Assembly (NCBI GenBank): GCA_016795545.1
Contig: JAEUGX010000033.1
Coordinates: 186,001 to 250,000, forward strand
DNA length: 64,000 bases
Source: Opitutaceae bacterium
GTDB lineage: Bacteria; Verrucomicrobiota; Verrucomicrobiia; Opitutales; Opitutaceae
Direction: 5' to 3'
Within the stretch, counting starts at the first letter, position 1; each line of letters starts with the position of its first letter. The notes below the pieces were generated by a model. That model ran no database searches. It was not told the origin of the DNA and was given only the letters and a program-made list of their open reading frames with translations. Position numbers and translations under genes: made by a program. Positions 7,395 to 16,195 of the stretch are shown one piece after another.

Positions 7395-10361
7395 ATGAAT
7401 TCCGACACCCTGCAGTTCCGGCGCCTCCTGGCGCTACCGGTAGTGCTGGCCGCGCTCAGCGTCGCCGCCTCCGGCCAACAGACTCAGCCGCCCCCTCCGG
7501 CCGCCCCGCCGGAGTCGGCCCCCGCCGAGGAGAAGGCGGAGACCGAAACCGGCACGCTCGAGAAGTCCGTGCCGGCCGCCAAGATTCTCAAGCTGGAGAC
7601 CTATGAGGTCCTCGGCTCGCGCATCCGCCGCACTGAGGCCGAGGGCCCGTCGCCGGTCAACACCTACGACCGCGAGTACATTCGATCCACCGGCGCCATG
7701 AACCTGGCCGACTTCCTCAACTACCTGCCGCAAACCTACAATGGCATCGGCGCCGGCCGCGGCAGCACGCCGAACGAGCTCAATCCCGAGTTCGGCCAGC
7801 GCACGGAGACGAGCAGCCCGCTCATCAATTTCGTGCTGGGCGCCTCCGACGCCCCTCCCGGCCAGACCGGCGTGTCCGGCGTCAGCCTCCGCGGCCTCGG
7901 CGCCGGCTCCACCCTCGTCCTCGTCGACGGCCGCCGCGCCGCCCAGTCGGGCGCCGGCAACCGGTCCACCGATTCGCGTCAGGGGTTCGTCGACCTGAAC
8001 ACGATCCCGCTCGGCATGGTCGACCATGTCGAGGTGATCACCGACGGCGCCTCCGCCATCTACGGCGCCGACGCGGTGGCCGGCGTGATCAACATCGTGC
8101 TGAAGAAGGACTGGAAGGGCACCGAGCTCAGCGGCTCCTACCGCGGCACGTTCCACGGCGGTGGCCGCGAGCGGCAGGTCACGCTCGTCACGGGTTTCGC
8201 GCAGAACAAGCTGCGGGGCACCGTGGCGGTCGACTATTACGACCGCGCCCCGCTCAAGGCGTCGCAGCGCCGGTTCTCCAAGAACCAGGATCACCGCGGG
8301 ATCATCGCGGGTTACGACGCCTCTGGAAACCCGATCTTCGGCCGCGACCTGCGGCTCAACTGGGGCTACCCGGCCGTCGTCCAGGCGCAGGGCGGCACGG
8401 TCGCGGGCAACTTCGACGCCATACCCGGCGTCCGCGTCGTGCTCGTGCCGGTCGGCGCCGCCGCCACTCCGGCCGTGGGCCAGTTCATCCCCGTCACCGT
8501 CCCGGTCACCGGCACCGTCGTGAACGCCTCCGGCCAGCGCCGCGGCAACACCTCCGAGTTCCTCGACATCATCCCGCAGTCGGAGCGCTACGGCTTCTCC
8601 GGCAACTTCACCTACACGCTCAGCCCGCAGATCGAGTTCTACGGCACGTACAGCTATGCCGACACCCGTGGCCTCTACGCGACCCAGCCGGGCGTCTCCT
8701 CGGCATCGGCCAGCAGCGGCTTCGGCAACTTCTCGACGCTGGTGCCCGCGGCCCTGAATCCGTTCAACCAGAACGTGATCGTGGGCATGGTGCACTACGA
8801 GTTCGGCTCCGTGACGCAGCGCACTCACACCAAGGCCCACAAGGCGCTCTTCGCCGCCCGCGGTAAGGTGGGGCACTCGTGGGAGTGGGACAGCGGCATC
8901 GGCTGGCAGCGCGGCGAACACAACGCGGTCAACCGCGCGTTCAATTCCGCGGCCATCACCGCGGCCCTGAACAACCCGGACGCCAGCCAGCGGCTGAACC
9001 CCTTCATCGACGCCCGGGCCGCCACGACCACCAACCACCAGGCCATCTACGAGAAGATGGCGATCTACCCCGTGCGCGACACCCTGGGCGAAATGGTAAG
9101 CTGGGACTTCGCCGCCAACGGCGGCCTCTTCGACATCTGGGGCGGCACGGTCAGCGCGGCCGTCGGCGCCGCCTACGAGAAGAACAAGAACTCCGAGGAA
9201 GTCCTCAATTACACGGTCGCGGCCACCCCGGTGGCCTCCACCGCCGCGGCCAGCGGCTCCGAGTACCAGTACGCCGCGTTCGCCGAGCTCGCGGTGCCGA
9301 TCGTCGGCAAGCCCAACGCGCTGCCCGGCATCCGGCGGCTCGAGCTGCAGCTGGCCGGCCGCTACGAGGAGTACGAGCGCGCGGGCAACACGACCGTCCC
9401 CAAGATCGGCTTCACCTGGGTCCCCGTCCGCGCCGTGCTCTTCCGCGGCAGCTACTCGGAGGGCTTTCGCGCCCCCGACCTCACGGAGTACGAGGTCCCC
9501 AACACCACCTCCACCGGCAACACCGTGCTCGACCCCCGGCGCAACCCGGCGACCACGACGGGCGTGTCGATCGTGCGCGGTTCCAACGCCAATCCGAAGT
9601 CGGAGACGTCCGAGACCGAATACTACGGCGTGGTGGTCGAGCCGCCGTTCGCCAAGGGCCTGAACTTCCAGATCGACTACTACCGCACGACCCAGCGGGA
9701 CGTCATCCAGGTCCTCACCGCGCAGACGGTCGTGAACAACGAGTCGCTGTTCGGCAGCCGGGTCGTCCGCGCCCCGGCCGACGCCACCGACGTGTCGCTG
9801 AACCAGCCCGGCCGCATCACCTCCGTCGACCTGACCTTCGTGAACTTCGGGCGCGTGCGCAACGAGAGCGTGGACTTCACCGTCGACTACCGGCTGCCCT
9901 GGGAGCAGTTCGGCCGCTGGCGCGTGGGCCTCTCCGCCACCCGCACGCTCAAGTCCACCCGCGAGCTCGCGCCCGGCCAGCCGCCGATCGTCGACGACGA
10001 CGGCACGTTCGCCCCGCCCGAGTGGAAGTACAACGGCTCGGTCTTCTGGACCCGGAACGGCTGGAACGCGTCGGCCTTCATCAGCTTCATCGACGGCTTC
10101 CTGACCAATCCCGCCGGCAACACGTTCACCACGAACTACCCGATCCCGTCCCTGTACAAGGTCGACGTGCGCGGCGGCTACGAGTTCAAGCACGGCGTCT
10201 GGCGCGGCCACGGCAAGGGCCTGCGGATCCTGGGCGGCATCGCCAACGTCTTCGACGAGGAGCCGCCGTTCTCCGACACGGTCTTCGGCTACAACGGCGG
10301 CCTGCACGGCGCCTGGGCCTTCGGCCGCAGCTACGAGCTGTCGTTCGTGCTGCCGTTCTGA
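7395..10361 (+). CDS. TonB-dependent outer-membrane receptor
   Basis: A 988-residue outer-membrane active-transport porin, driven by the TonB-ExbBD complex. A signal peptide (about 1-28) is followed by a Pro/Ala/Glu-rich linker. The plug domain (about 70-240) has TYEVLGSRIRRTEAEGPSPV, GVSLRGLGAGSTLVLVDGRR and the classic VEVITDGASAIYGADAVAGV. The rest is a long beta-barrel with SYSEGFRAPDLTEYE and a C-terminal aromatic strand ending SFVLPF, the outer-membrane insertion signal. The type is common in Opitutaceae, where many paralogues take up oligosaccharides or siderophores; the ligand is not evident. The nearby secreted DUF1080 enzyme hints at a sugar substrate. The gene is monocistronic, with a hairpin after the stop. 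Confidence 0.92.
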   Translation: MNSDTLQFRRLLALPVVLAALSVAASGQQTQPPPPAAPPESAPAEEKAETETGTLEKSVPAAKILKLETYEVLGSRIRRTEAEGPSPVNTYDREYIRSTGAMNLADFLNYLPQTYNGIGAGRGSTPNELNPEFGQRTETSSPLINFVLGASDAPPGQTGVSGVSLRGLGAGSTLVLVDGRRAAQSGAGNRSTDSRQGFVDLNTIPLGMVDHVEVITDGASAIYGADAVAGVINIVLKKDWKGTELSGSYRGTFHGGGRERQVTLVTGFAQNKLRGTVAVDYYDRAPLKASQRRFSKNQDHRGIIAGYDASGNPIFGRDLRLNWGYPAVVQAQGGTVAGNFDAIPGVRVVLVPVGAAATPAVGQFIPVTVPVTGTVVNASGQRRGNTSEFLDIIPQSERYGFSGNFTYTLSPQIEFYGTYSYADTRGLYATQPGVSSASASSGFGNFSTLVPAALNPFNQNVIVGMVHYEFGSVTQRTHTKAHKALFAARGKVGHSWEWDSGIGWQRGEHNAVNRAFNSAAITAALNNPDASQRLNPFIDARAATTTNHQAIYEKMAIYPVRDTLGEMVSWDFAANGGLFDIWGGTVSAAVGAAYEKNKNSEEVLNYTVAATPVASTAAASGSEYQYAAFAELAVPIVGKPNALPGIRRLELQLAGRYEEYERAGNTTVPKIGFTWVPVRAVLFRGSYSEGFRAPDLTEYEVPNTTSTGNTVLDPRRNPATTTGVSIVRGSNANPKSETSETEYYGVVVEPPFAKGLNFQIDYYRTTQRDVIQVLTAQTVVNNESLFGSRVVRAPADATDVSLNQPGRITSVDLTFVNFGRVRNESVDFTVDYRLPWEQFGRWRVGLSATRTLKSTRELAPGQPPIVDDDGTFAPPEWKYNGSVFWTRNGWNASAFISFIDGFLTNPAGNTFTTNYPIPSLYKVDVRGGYEFKHGVWRGHGKGLRILGGIANVFDEEPPFSDTVFGYNGGLHGAWAFGRSYELSFVLPF

Positions 10362-10377
10362 TCGCCCCCTGCCCGTA

Positions 10378-10401
10378 ATCCCGCCCCGGAAGGGGCGGGA
10401 T
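10378..10401. terminator. Hairpin between convergent genes
   Basis: A perfect 10-bp stem, ATCCCGCCCC / GGGGCGGGAT, with a GGAA loop lies 17 bases after the TonB receptor stop, between it and the convergent LuxR gene. There is no T-run on either side, so it may act as a weak or bidirectional transcription stop or as an mRNA 3'-end stabiliser. A closely similar hairpin lies at 59336-59355, also between convergent genes. Confidence 0.5.
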
Positions 10402-10583
10402 CCCGGCCGCGTCCCCGGGTCAACCCGGCAACGGCAAAGCTCGGACTCCGGCCGTTGCCGCGATGATCAACTCGGCCGGCCGATCCCGGGCTCCCGGACC
10501 GGGCGGCGAAGAGCGCGGGGAAACCGCGAAAGGCGCGATTGGGCTTAAGGGAGCCCTTTGCGCCGCAACGGCAGGAGTCCGCA

Positions 10584-11807
10584 TCAGCGCAGCAGCGAGA
10601 TCAGCTTGGCCCGGGAGTTGATCTCGAGCTTGGTGAAGACAGACTGGATCTGGTTCTTGACGGTGCCGAGGCCCTTGTGGAGGCGGGAGGCGATCTCCTC
10701 GTTGCTGAGCCCGTCGCGCACGAGCAGCGCGACCTCGCGCTCGCGCTGCGTCAGGCGCGACAGCACCGTGACCTGCCGGTCCAGCGCGCCCGGAGCCTTG
10801 GCATCGAGCACCTCGCGGTTCACCAGCTGCGCGAAGAGGTACGGGCGCGACAGCAGCGGGTCGTCGAGCGAGAACAGCGAGAGATCGGCCTGCAGGTGGC
10901 GCAGCACGGGATGCGTCAGCTGCCGGCGCTCGGGCACGTGGTGCGCCTCGGGGTCGGCCAGGGCGGCGGCATAGTGCCGGCCCATGAGCTCGTGATAGAC
11001 CTCGAGGAAGGCCGGCGGCACGGCGAACACCGCCCGCCCGTTCAGCTGCCGGGCGGCCTGCGCGCCGTGGTTCCAGGCGGCGCAGGCCTCGAAGGCCTCG
11101 TGGTTGGCGAAGACCAGCTCGTGCCGCGCGTTCACCAGCAGGATGCCCTGCGGCAGCAGGTTGATGAATTGCTGCAGGCTGTTGCGCGCGATGACCTCCT
11201 CCTCGTGCTTCTCCAGCCGCCGCAGGTTGCGGTCGAGCACCGGGTGCAGGTCGAGCAGCAGCGCCTTGTCCCCCTCGCTGAACGGGGCCTGGTTGAACGC
11301 GCGCCGCAAGCAGAGGATGCTCTTGCGCTCGCCCTGCTCCCACAGGGTGAGGCCGAGCAGCTTGTCCCAGCCCTCGGGCATGAGCACGTGCCGGTAGAAG
11401 TCGCTGCGCCGCAGCTGCACGTGGTCGGGCACGATGTCGTCGAGGCTGTACAGCTTCACCCCGGGATGCGCGTCGAGCCAGGCGTGGGTGGGCGAGAGCT
11501 TCGCCCGCGCCTTCCACCAGTCCGCCGGCCGGCGGGAGGTGTGCGAGTGCAGGGTCAGCGCGCCCGGGTTGCGCTCCTTCGCGTCGAGGAAGAGCGTCGA
11601 GGAATGATGGTGCGGGATCGCCGTCTGCAGCAGCTTGTGCAGCGCCTTCCACAGCTCGGGCACGCTGGCCGCCACCTGCATGTCCACCAGCGACCGCCGG
11701 AGCGCGGGGTCATCCAGCCGCAGCGCGCGGTCCGCCACCTCGACCGCCGGCGGCGCCGGCTTGGCGGCGGGCTTGGCGGCGATTCTGGATTTCCTGGCCA
11801 CGATCAC
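10584..11807 (-). CDS. LuxR-family transcriptional regulator with GAF/PAS-like sensor region
   Basis: A 407-residue regulator. The last ~56 residues are a LuxR/FixJ helix-turn-helix (LTQREREVALLVRDGLSNEE, then IASRLHKGLGTVKNQIQSVF). The N-terminal 25 residues are Ala/Lys-rich and disordered. About residues 40-215 look like a GAF-type sensor, and about 225-330 resemble a PAS domain (LPQGILLVNARHELVFANHE). There is no receiver domain, so it is not a classical response regulator; a small ligand or redox cue is likely sensed directly. The first start is GTG (11807), with a second GTG two codons in. It is transcribed away from the multi-thioredoxin gene in the same direction, 88 bases after it. 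Targets are unknown. Confidence 0.8.
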   Translation of the reverse strand: MIVARKSRIAAKPAAKPAPPAVEVADRALRLDDPALRRSLVDMQVAASVPELWKALHKLLQTAIPHHHSSTLFLDAKERNPGALTLHSHTSRRPADWWKARAKLSPTHAWLDAHPGVKLYSLDDIVPDHVQLRRSDFYRHVLMPEGWDKLLGLTLWEQGERKSILCLRRAFNQAPFSEGDKALLLDLHPVLDRNLRRLEKHEEEVIARNSLQQFINLLPQGILLVNARHELVFANHEAFEACAAWNHGAQAARQLNGRAVFAVPPAFLEVYHELMGRHYAAALADPEAHHVPERRQLTHPVLRHLQADLSLFSLDDPLLSRPYLFAQLVNREVLDAKAPGALDRQVTVLSRLTQREREVALLVRDGLSNEEIASRLHKGLGTVKNQIQSVFTKLEINSRAKLISLLR

Positions 11808-11895
11808 GCCCAGTCAACCACGCGGCCCGGGCAAGACAACCGCGAAGCACGCGCCGGGTGCCCGGCGCGCCTCGCCGCATCCTGGACGCCCAAGT

Positions 11896-14871
11896 TCACC
11901 CGCGCTTCTTCAGGTCGGCGGCGCCCTTCGCCACCGTCGCCGGGTCGACCTTCACGCCGGCCTTGGCCAGGGCGGCGTCGAGGATGGCCTCGCCCGGCAG
12001 GTAGCCGATGACGATGTCCACGATCTTGCCTTCCCGGTCGATGATGAACTGGGTCGGGATGCCGCTGACGCCGTAAAGGTCGTACGACGCCCGCTGCGGG
12101 GCGCGCTCGGCCTTGTCGTGGGTCCAGAGGATGTCGGGGTATTTCTCCCGGTTGGCCTTCACCCAGGCCTCGAATTTGGCGCGGGTGTCGCTGGTGCAGG
12201 AGCCGAGGACCACGACGCCCTGGTCCCGGTAGCGCGCCGCCACCTCCTGCGTGTGCGGCATCGCGGCCATGCAGGGGCCGCACCACGTGGCCCAGAAGTC
12301 GAGGATGACGACCTGGCCGCGGAAATCGGACAGCTTCACGTCGCGGCCCGCGAGGTCCTGCGTGGTGAAGTCGGGCGCCGCGGCGCCGACCGGGATTATC
12401 GCCTTGCGGGCCTCCGGCGGCGCCTCCTTGGTCTCGGCCGCGGTGAAGACCTTGCGCGGCATGTCCTCGGGGGCCAGCCGGATGCCGGCGCGCAGGAGCA
12501 GGTTGCCGAGCGAATCGGCCGACTGCGGCCCGGCCCCGACGTAGAAGCCGACCATGCGGCCCTGGGCGTCGATCACCGTGCTGTTGGGGATCGGGGCCAT
12601 GGCCCCGCCGGTGAAGCGGAGGGGCGCGACCTTGCCGAAATGCTCGCGCTGCTGCGCGCCGAACGCCTTCTTTTCCTCCTCGGACATCTCGTCGGCGGGC
12701 TTGCCCGGGGCCGGGGCCTTGCCCGCGGGATCGAACGCCACCGGGAAAGAATACTTGCCGGCGTTGGCGGCGAGCCAGCCGTCGAACGCCGCGCGCGAGT
12801 CGTACGCGCCCACGCCGAGGAAGCGCACGCCCTGGTCGGCGTACTTCCGCGCCCACTCGTCGTGGAACTTCAGCGCGGCGTCGCCGGGGCCCGTCCCCGC
12901 GTTCCAGAAGCTGAGCACCACCGTCTTGCCCCGGGCGAGGTCGGCGAACGCGGTGGCCGCGCCGTCGGCCGCCTGCAGGGCGAAGTCCGGCACGGCCGCG
13001 CCCGCCTTGAGCTGGCCGTAGTTCTCGCGGAAGGCCGGACGCGGGTTCCGGCGCGCGTCCTCCTCGTCGGCCAGCCGCGCGCGCTCGCGCTCGGCCGCCT
13101 GCGCCAGCTGCTCGCGGCCCTTCAGCGCCGTGGCCTCGTCGACCTTCACCCCGAGCCCCGCCAGCGCGGCCTCGGTGCGCGCGTCCTCCTTGCCGCCGTT
13201 GCCGACGATCACCGCGCCGATCCGGCCGTCGCGGCCGATCACGAACTGCGTCGGAATGCCCACCACGCGGTACAGGCGGGCCGAGGCGCGCTCCTCGAAG
13301 GTGGGCGAGTTGCGCTCGTGCGGGTCGAAGACGAAGACCATGTCGGGATACTTGGGCTGGTTCTTCGGGATCCATTCCTTGAATTTCGCCGCCGTGTCGC
13401 TGGTGCCCGACGCCAGCACGACCACGTCCTGGTCCTGGTACTTGGCGGCGATCGCCTGCGTGTGCGGAAACGAGGCCAGGCACGGGCCGCACCACGTCGC
13501 CCAGAAATCGAGGATCACCACCTTGCCGCGGTAGTCGGACAGCCGGACGGTGTTGCCGGCCACGTCGCGCATCTCGAAATCCGGGGCCAGCGCCCCGGCC
13601 GCCAGCGTCGACTCGACCTTCGGTACCGCCGCGCCCGCGCTCTCCGCCGGCTTCGCCATGATCCGGGCCGCCGGCACCCCGTCGGACTTCGCCGCCAGCG
13701 CCGCATCCTCCGCCGCCAGCTTCACCCCGGCCTTCGCCAGGTAGCGCAGCAGCCGCGGCGCGTTGCGCTCGCCCATCCCGATGTAGCCGCCCATGAGCGT
13801 CCCCGCCCGATCCATCACGCCCAGGGCCGGGAACATGCCGACGCCGAAATTCATGTACGCGACGCTTTCCATGAACGCCTTCGCGGTCGGATCCCAGCCG
13901 ACCGTGTAGGCCGGCTTGACCCTGGCCACGAACGCGTCGAACTGCGCCCGCTCCTGCGCCGTCGCGACGGCGAACAGCGCCACCCCCTGGTCGCGGTAGC
14001 GCTCGAAGATCTTCACCGCGTACTCCTCCGGGCCGCGCTCAGCGTTGCTGTAGAAGGTGACGATCGTCGGCTTGCCCTTGAAGTCCGCCAGCCGGATCTC
14101 GCCGCCGTCCGCACCCTGCACCGCAAACTCGGTCATCGCGCTGCCCGGCGACAGCGAGCCGAGCCGGCCCTCGGCCGCCCCGGCCGCGACCATGCCGCCC
14201 AGCAGCGGCGCCGTGCCGGCCACCGGCATGGCCGCTGTCTTGCCCATGGCCGGAATTGACCGCGGCGCCCCGGGGTCCTCCGGCGGCAGGTGCGAGGTAT
14301 CAATCGGCACCCCGCCCTTCGCCAGCAGCCGCGTGACATACGGATTTTCTCCCGAGCCGCCGCCGCTGGTGGAGCCGACCAGCCGGCCCTCGCCGTCGAC
14401 CAGGAAAAGGGTCGGAAACCCGGTGACGCCGTACTGCGTGTTGAAGATCGAATTCCGCCAGTCCTTGCCCGCCGGATCGTGCGCCGTCAGGAATTTGTAT
14501 CTGGCGCCGTTGCGCTGCACCCAGCCGTCGTAGTTCTCGCGCGTGTCCGACGCGCACACCGCCAGGATGACTAGCCCGTCCGACGCGAACTTTTCCGCCA
14601 GCTCGCTGTTGTGCGGCATCGAGGCCACGCAGGGCCCGCACCACGTCGCCCAGATGTCGATCAGCACCTTCTTCCCGCGAAAATCGGAGAGCTTCACCTG
14701 GCGCCCATCCGGCCCCACCACCGTGAAGTCCGGCGCCAACTCACCCGGCTTGGGACCGGACCGCGCCGCCACCGGCTCGGCCGACGGCGGCACGGTCGCC
14801 GGCGCTTGGCCAACCGCGACGACGGCCAGAGCCGCCACGAGAAACAAGAAGGAAGAAAAACGTTTGATCAT
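11896..14871 (-). CDS. Exported protein with five tandem thioredoxin-like domains
   Basis: A 991-residue protein with a signal peptide (about 1-22), so it acts in the periplasm. It holds five TlpA/ResA-type thioredoxin folds in series. Domains 1, 3 and 5 (about 44-170, 427-560, 828-960) keep the WCGPC site (Cys78/Cys81, Cys461/Cys464, Cys864/Cys867) and the cis-Pro loop (GFPT, GIPTQF, GIPTQF). Domains 2 and 4 (about 245-370, 624-780) keep the fold pattern but have lost both cysteines (SNAERGPE at 275, WNAGTGPGD at 656). Domains 3 and 5 are near copies (KVVILDFWATWCGPC, QVVILDFWATWCGPC), a sign of internal duplication. Single-domain relatives reduce disulfides for cytochrome c maturation; the use of a chain is unknown. 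The ATG at 14871 gives a clean signal peptide. Confidence 0.9.
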   Translation of the reverse strand: MIKRFSSFLFLVAALAVVAVGQAPATVPPSAEPVAARSGPKPGELAPDFTVVGPDGRQVKLSDFRGKKVLIDIWATWCGPCVASMPHNSELAEKFASDGLVILAVCASDTRENYDGWVQRNGARYKFLTAHDPAGKDWRNSIFNTQYGVTGFPTLFLVDGEGRLVGSTSGGGSGENPYVTRLLAKGGVPIDTSHLPPEDPGAPRSIPAMGKTAAMPVAGTAPLLGGMVAAGAAEGRLGSLSPGSAMTEFAVQGADGGEIRLADFKGKPTIVTFYSNAERGPEEYAVKIFERYRDQGVALFAVATAQERAQFDAFVARVKPAYTVGWDPTAKAFMESVAYMNFGVGMFPALGVMDRAGTLMGGYIGMGERNAPRLLRYLAKAGVKLAAEDAALAAKSDGVPAARIMAKPAESAGAAVPKVESTLAAGALAPDFEMRDVAGNTVRLSDYRGKVVILDFWATWCGPCLASFPHTQAIAAKYQDQDVVVLASGTSDTAAKFKEWIPKNQPKYPDMVFVFDPHERNSPTFEERASARLYRVVGIPTQFVIGRDGRIGAVIVGNGGKEDARTEAALAGLGVKVDEATALKGREQLAQAAERERARLADEEDARRNPRPAFRENYGQLKAGAAVPDFALQAADGAATAFADLARGKTVVLSFWNAGTGPGDAALKFHDEWARKYADQGVRFLGVGAYDSRAAFDGWLAANAGKYSFPVAFDPAGKAPAPGKPADEMSEEEKKAFGAQQREHFGKVAPLRFTGGAMAPIPNSTVIDAQGRMVGFYVGAGPQSADSLGNLLLRAGIRLAPEDMPRKVFTAAETKEAPPEARKAIIPVGAAAPDFTTQDLAGRDVKLSDFRGQVVILDFWATWCGPCMAAMPHTQEVAARYRDQGVVVLGSCTSDTRAKFEAWVKANREKYPDILWTHDKAERAPQRASYDLYGVSGIPTQFIIDREGKIVDIVIGYLPGEAILDAALAKAGVKVDPATVAKGAADLKKRG

Positions 14872-14943
14872 TGGGTGGAGGGGATGACGACAACGGATGA
14901 CTAAAGCCCGGTTTCTCAAGCTAGCACACCTAAACGCACCCAA

Positions 14944-14961
14944 AACATAGTCCAAAGGTAA
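14944..14961 (-). promoter_or_regulatory. 18-bp element, second copy, upstream of the multi-thioredoxin gene
   Basis: On the minus strand the sequence is TTACCTTTGGACTATGTT, 17 of 18 identical to 7262-7279, and 72 bases upstream of the multi-thioredoxin start. In the same 236-base divergent gap a related TTTCGGACTATAG occurs on the plus strand at 15060-15072, before the cysteine-synthase-like gene. The three copies suggest a common promoter or operator type. Confidence 0.5.
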
Positions 14962-15107
14962 CAAGCCGAACGCCGCGTCACTCCCCCACCCAAGCTTCCT
15001 GCTTCACAGCCCAAGGCCGTGAGTGCCCAACCCCACTCCTTTGTTTTTTGGAATGCTCCTTTCGGACTATAGATGCTTTTCGCGGCGTGTGTTAGGGTTG
15101 GGCGACC

Positions 15108-16112
15108 GTGCTGAAGCTTACCTCCACCCGCCCCGCCAAGCCGCGTTCGCGCCGTGCAGCGCGCAGGAAGTCTCCGGTTGCGCCGCTGCCGCCCGTGCTC
15201 TCGCTGATCGGGAACACGCCGCTCATCGCGCTGCATTTCCGGCAGGAGGACCTGACGATCCACGCGAAGTGCGAGTTCATGAATCCGAGCGGCTCGATCA
15301 AGGACCGCCTCGCGCTCACGGTCATCTCCGACGCCCGGCGGCGCGGGCACCTGCGGCCCGACTCCGTGATCCTCGAGTGCACGAGCGGCAACACCGGCAT
15401 CGCGCTGGCGATGGTCGGCGCGGCGCTGGGCCACCGCGTGCACATCCTGATGTCCGACACGGCGAGCGTGGAGCGGCGCCACCTCATGCGGCACTTTGGC
15501 GCCGAGCTGCAGCTGTTCACGACGACCCGCGGCTACGTGACCGGCATCGAGCTGGCGGAGCGGCTGGCCGCCGCCGATCCCCGCTACTTCCTGCCCCGCC
15601 AGTTCGAGAACCCGCTCAACGCGCTCGACCACCTCGAGCACACCGGCGTTGAGATCCTGAAGCAGATGGGCGGCCGCGTGGACGCGTTTGTCAGCGGCTA
15701 CGGCACGGGCGGAACGCTCAACGGCGTGAGCCGCGCCCTGCGCGCGCGCAACCCCAAGGTCCGCATCGTCGCCATGGAGCCGGCCGAGGCGGCGCTGCTG
15801 TCGGGCGAGTCTCCCTGCTGCCACTCCATCGAGGGCGTGGCCGGAGGCTACATGCCGCCGCTGCTCAAGGGCGTGAAAGTTGACTGGCCGGAGAAGGTGG
15901 CGAGCAACGACGCGATCGCCATGACCCGCCGCCTGGCCGCCGAGTTCGGCCTGCTGGTGGGCACCTCCGCCGGCGCCAACGTCGTGGCCGCCCTCCGCAC
16001 CGCCGCGCAGCTGCCGCCGGGCTCGCGGGTCGTCACCATCCTGTGCGACCGCGCGGAACGCTATTACTCCACCCGCCTGTTCGCGGAGAAGCCCCCGTCC
16101 CCGGCCGCGTGA
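15108..16112 (+). CDS. Cysteine synthase-like PLP enzyme (CysK/CysM family)
   Basis: A 334-residue fold-type II PLP enzyme. It has a basic N-terminal extension of about 25 residues, then LSLIGNTPLIAL, the PLP lysine in NPSGSIKDR (Lys65), the substrate loop TSGNTGIAL (92-100) and the phosphate-binding loop GYGTGGTLNG. A late GTSAGAN supplies the PLP pyridine serine. These are the marks of O-acetylserine sulfhydrylase or cystathionine beta-synthase-type enzymes, which make cysteine from O-acetyl- or O-phosphoserine; the donor cannot be told. The start is GTG at 15108, the only reasonable one before the PLP site. It is divergent from the thioredoxin protein, with DsbD following on the same strand. 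Confidence 0.85.
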   Translation: MLKLTSTRPAKPRSRRAARRKSPVAPLPPVLSLIGNTPLIALHFRQEDLTIHAKCEFMNPSGSIKDRLALTVISDARRRGHLRPDSVILECTSGNTGIALAMVGAALGHRVHILMSDTASVERRHLMRHFGAELQLFTTTRGYVTGIELAERLAAADPRYFLPRQFENPLNALDHLEHTGVEILKQMGGRVDAFVSGYGTGGTLNGVSRALRARNPKVRIVAMEPAEAALLSGESPCCHSIEGVAGGYMPPLLKGVKVDWPEKVASNDAIAMTRRLAAEFGLLVGTSAGANVVAALRTAAQLPPGSRVVTILCDRAERYYSTRLFAEKPPSPAA

Positions 16113-16115
16113 CCC

Positions 16116-16139
16116 GGCCGGAGGCGCGCGCCTCCGGCC
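16116..16139. terminator. 24-bp perfect palindrome after the cysteine synthase gene
   Basis: A perfect 12-bp inverted repeat (arm GGCCGGAGGCGC) begins 3 bases after the cysteine synthase stop. It would form a very stable hairpin but has no T-run. It is a plausible 3' end of the upstream transcript ahead of the DsbD gene. Confidence 0.45.
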
Positions 16140-16195
16140 CTCCCCCACAAAGATCGTTGGCAATATCCTCGCTCCCGCTTACTCTCATTTGTGAC

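Noticed and set aside
7434..10307. A 957-codon open frame on the minus strand opposite the TonB receptor
   Set aside because: GC-rich DNA leaves antisense frames open. The translation is low-complexity (Arg/Gly/Ala/Val/Asp) with no motif, while the plus frame is a full receptor.
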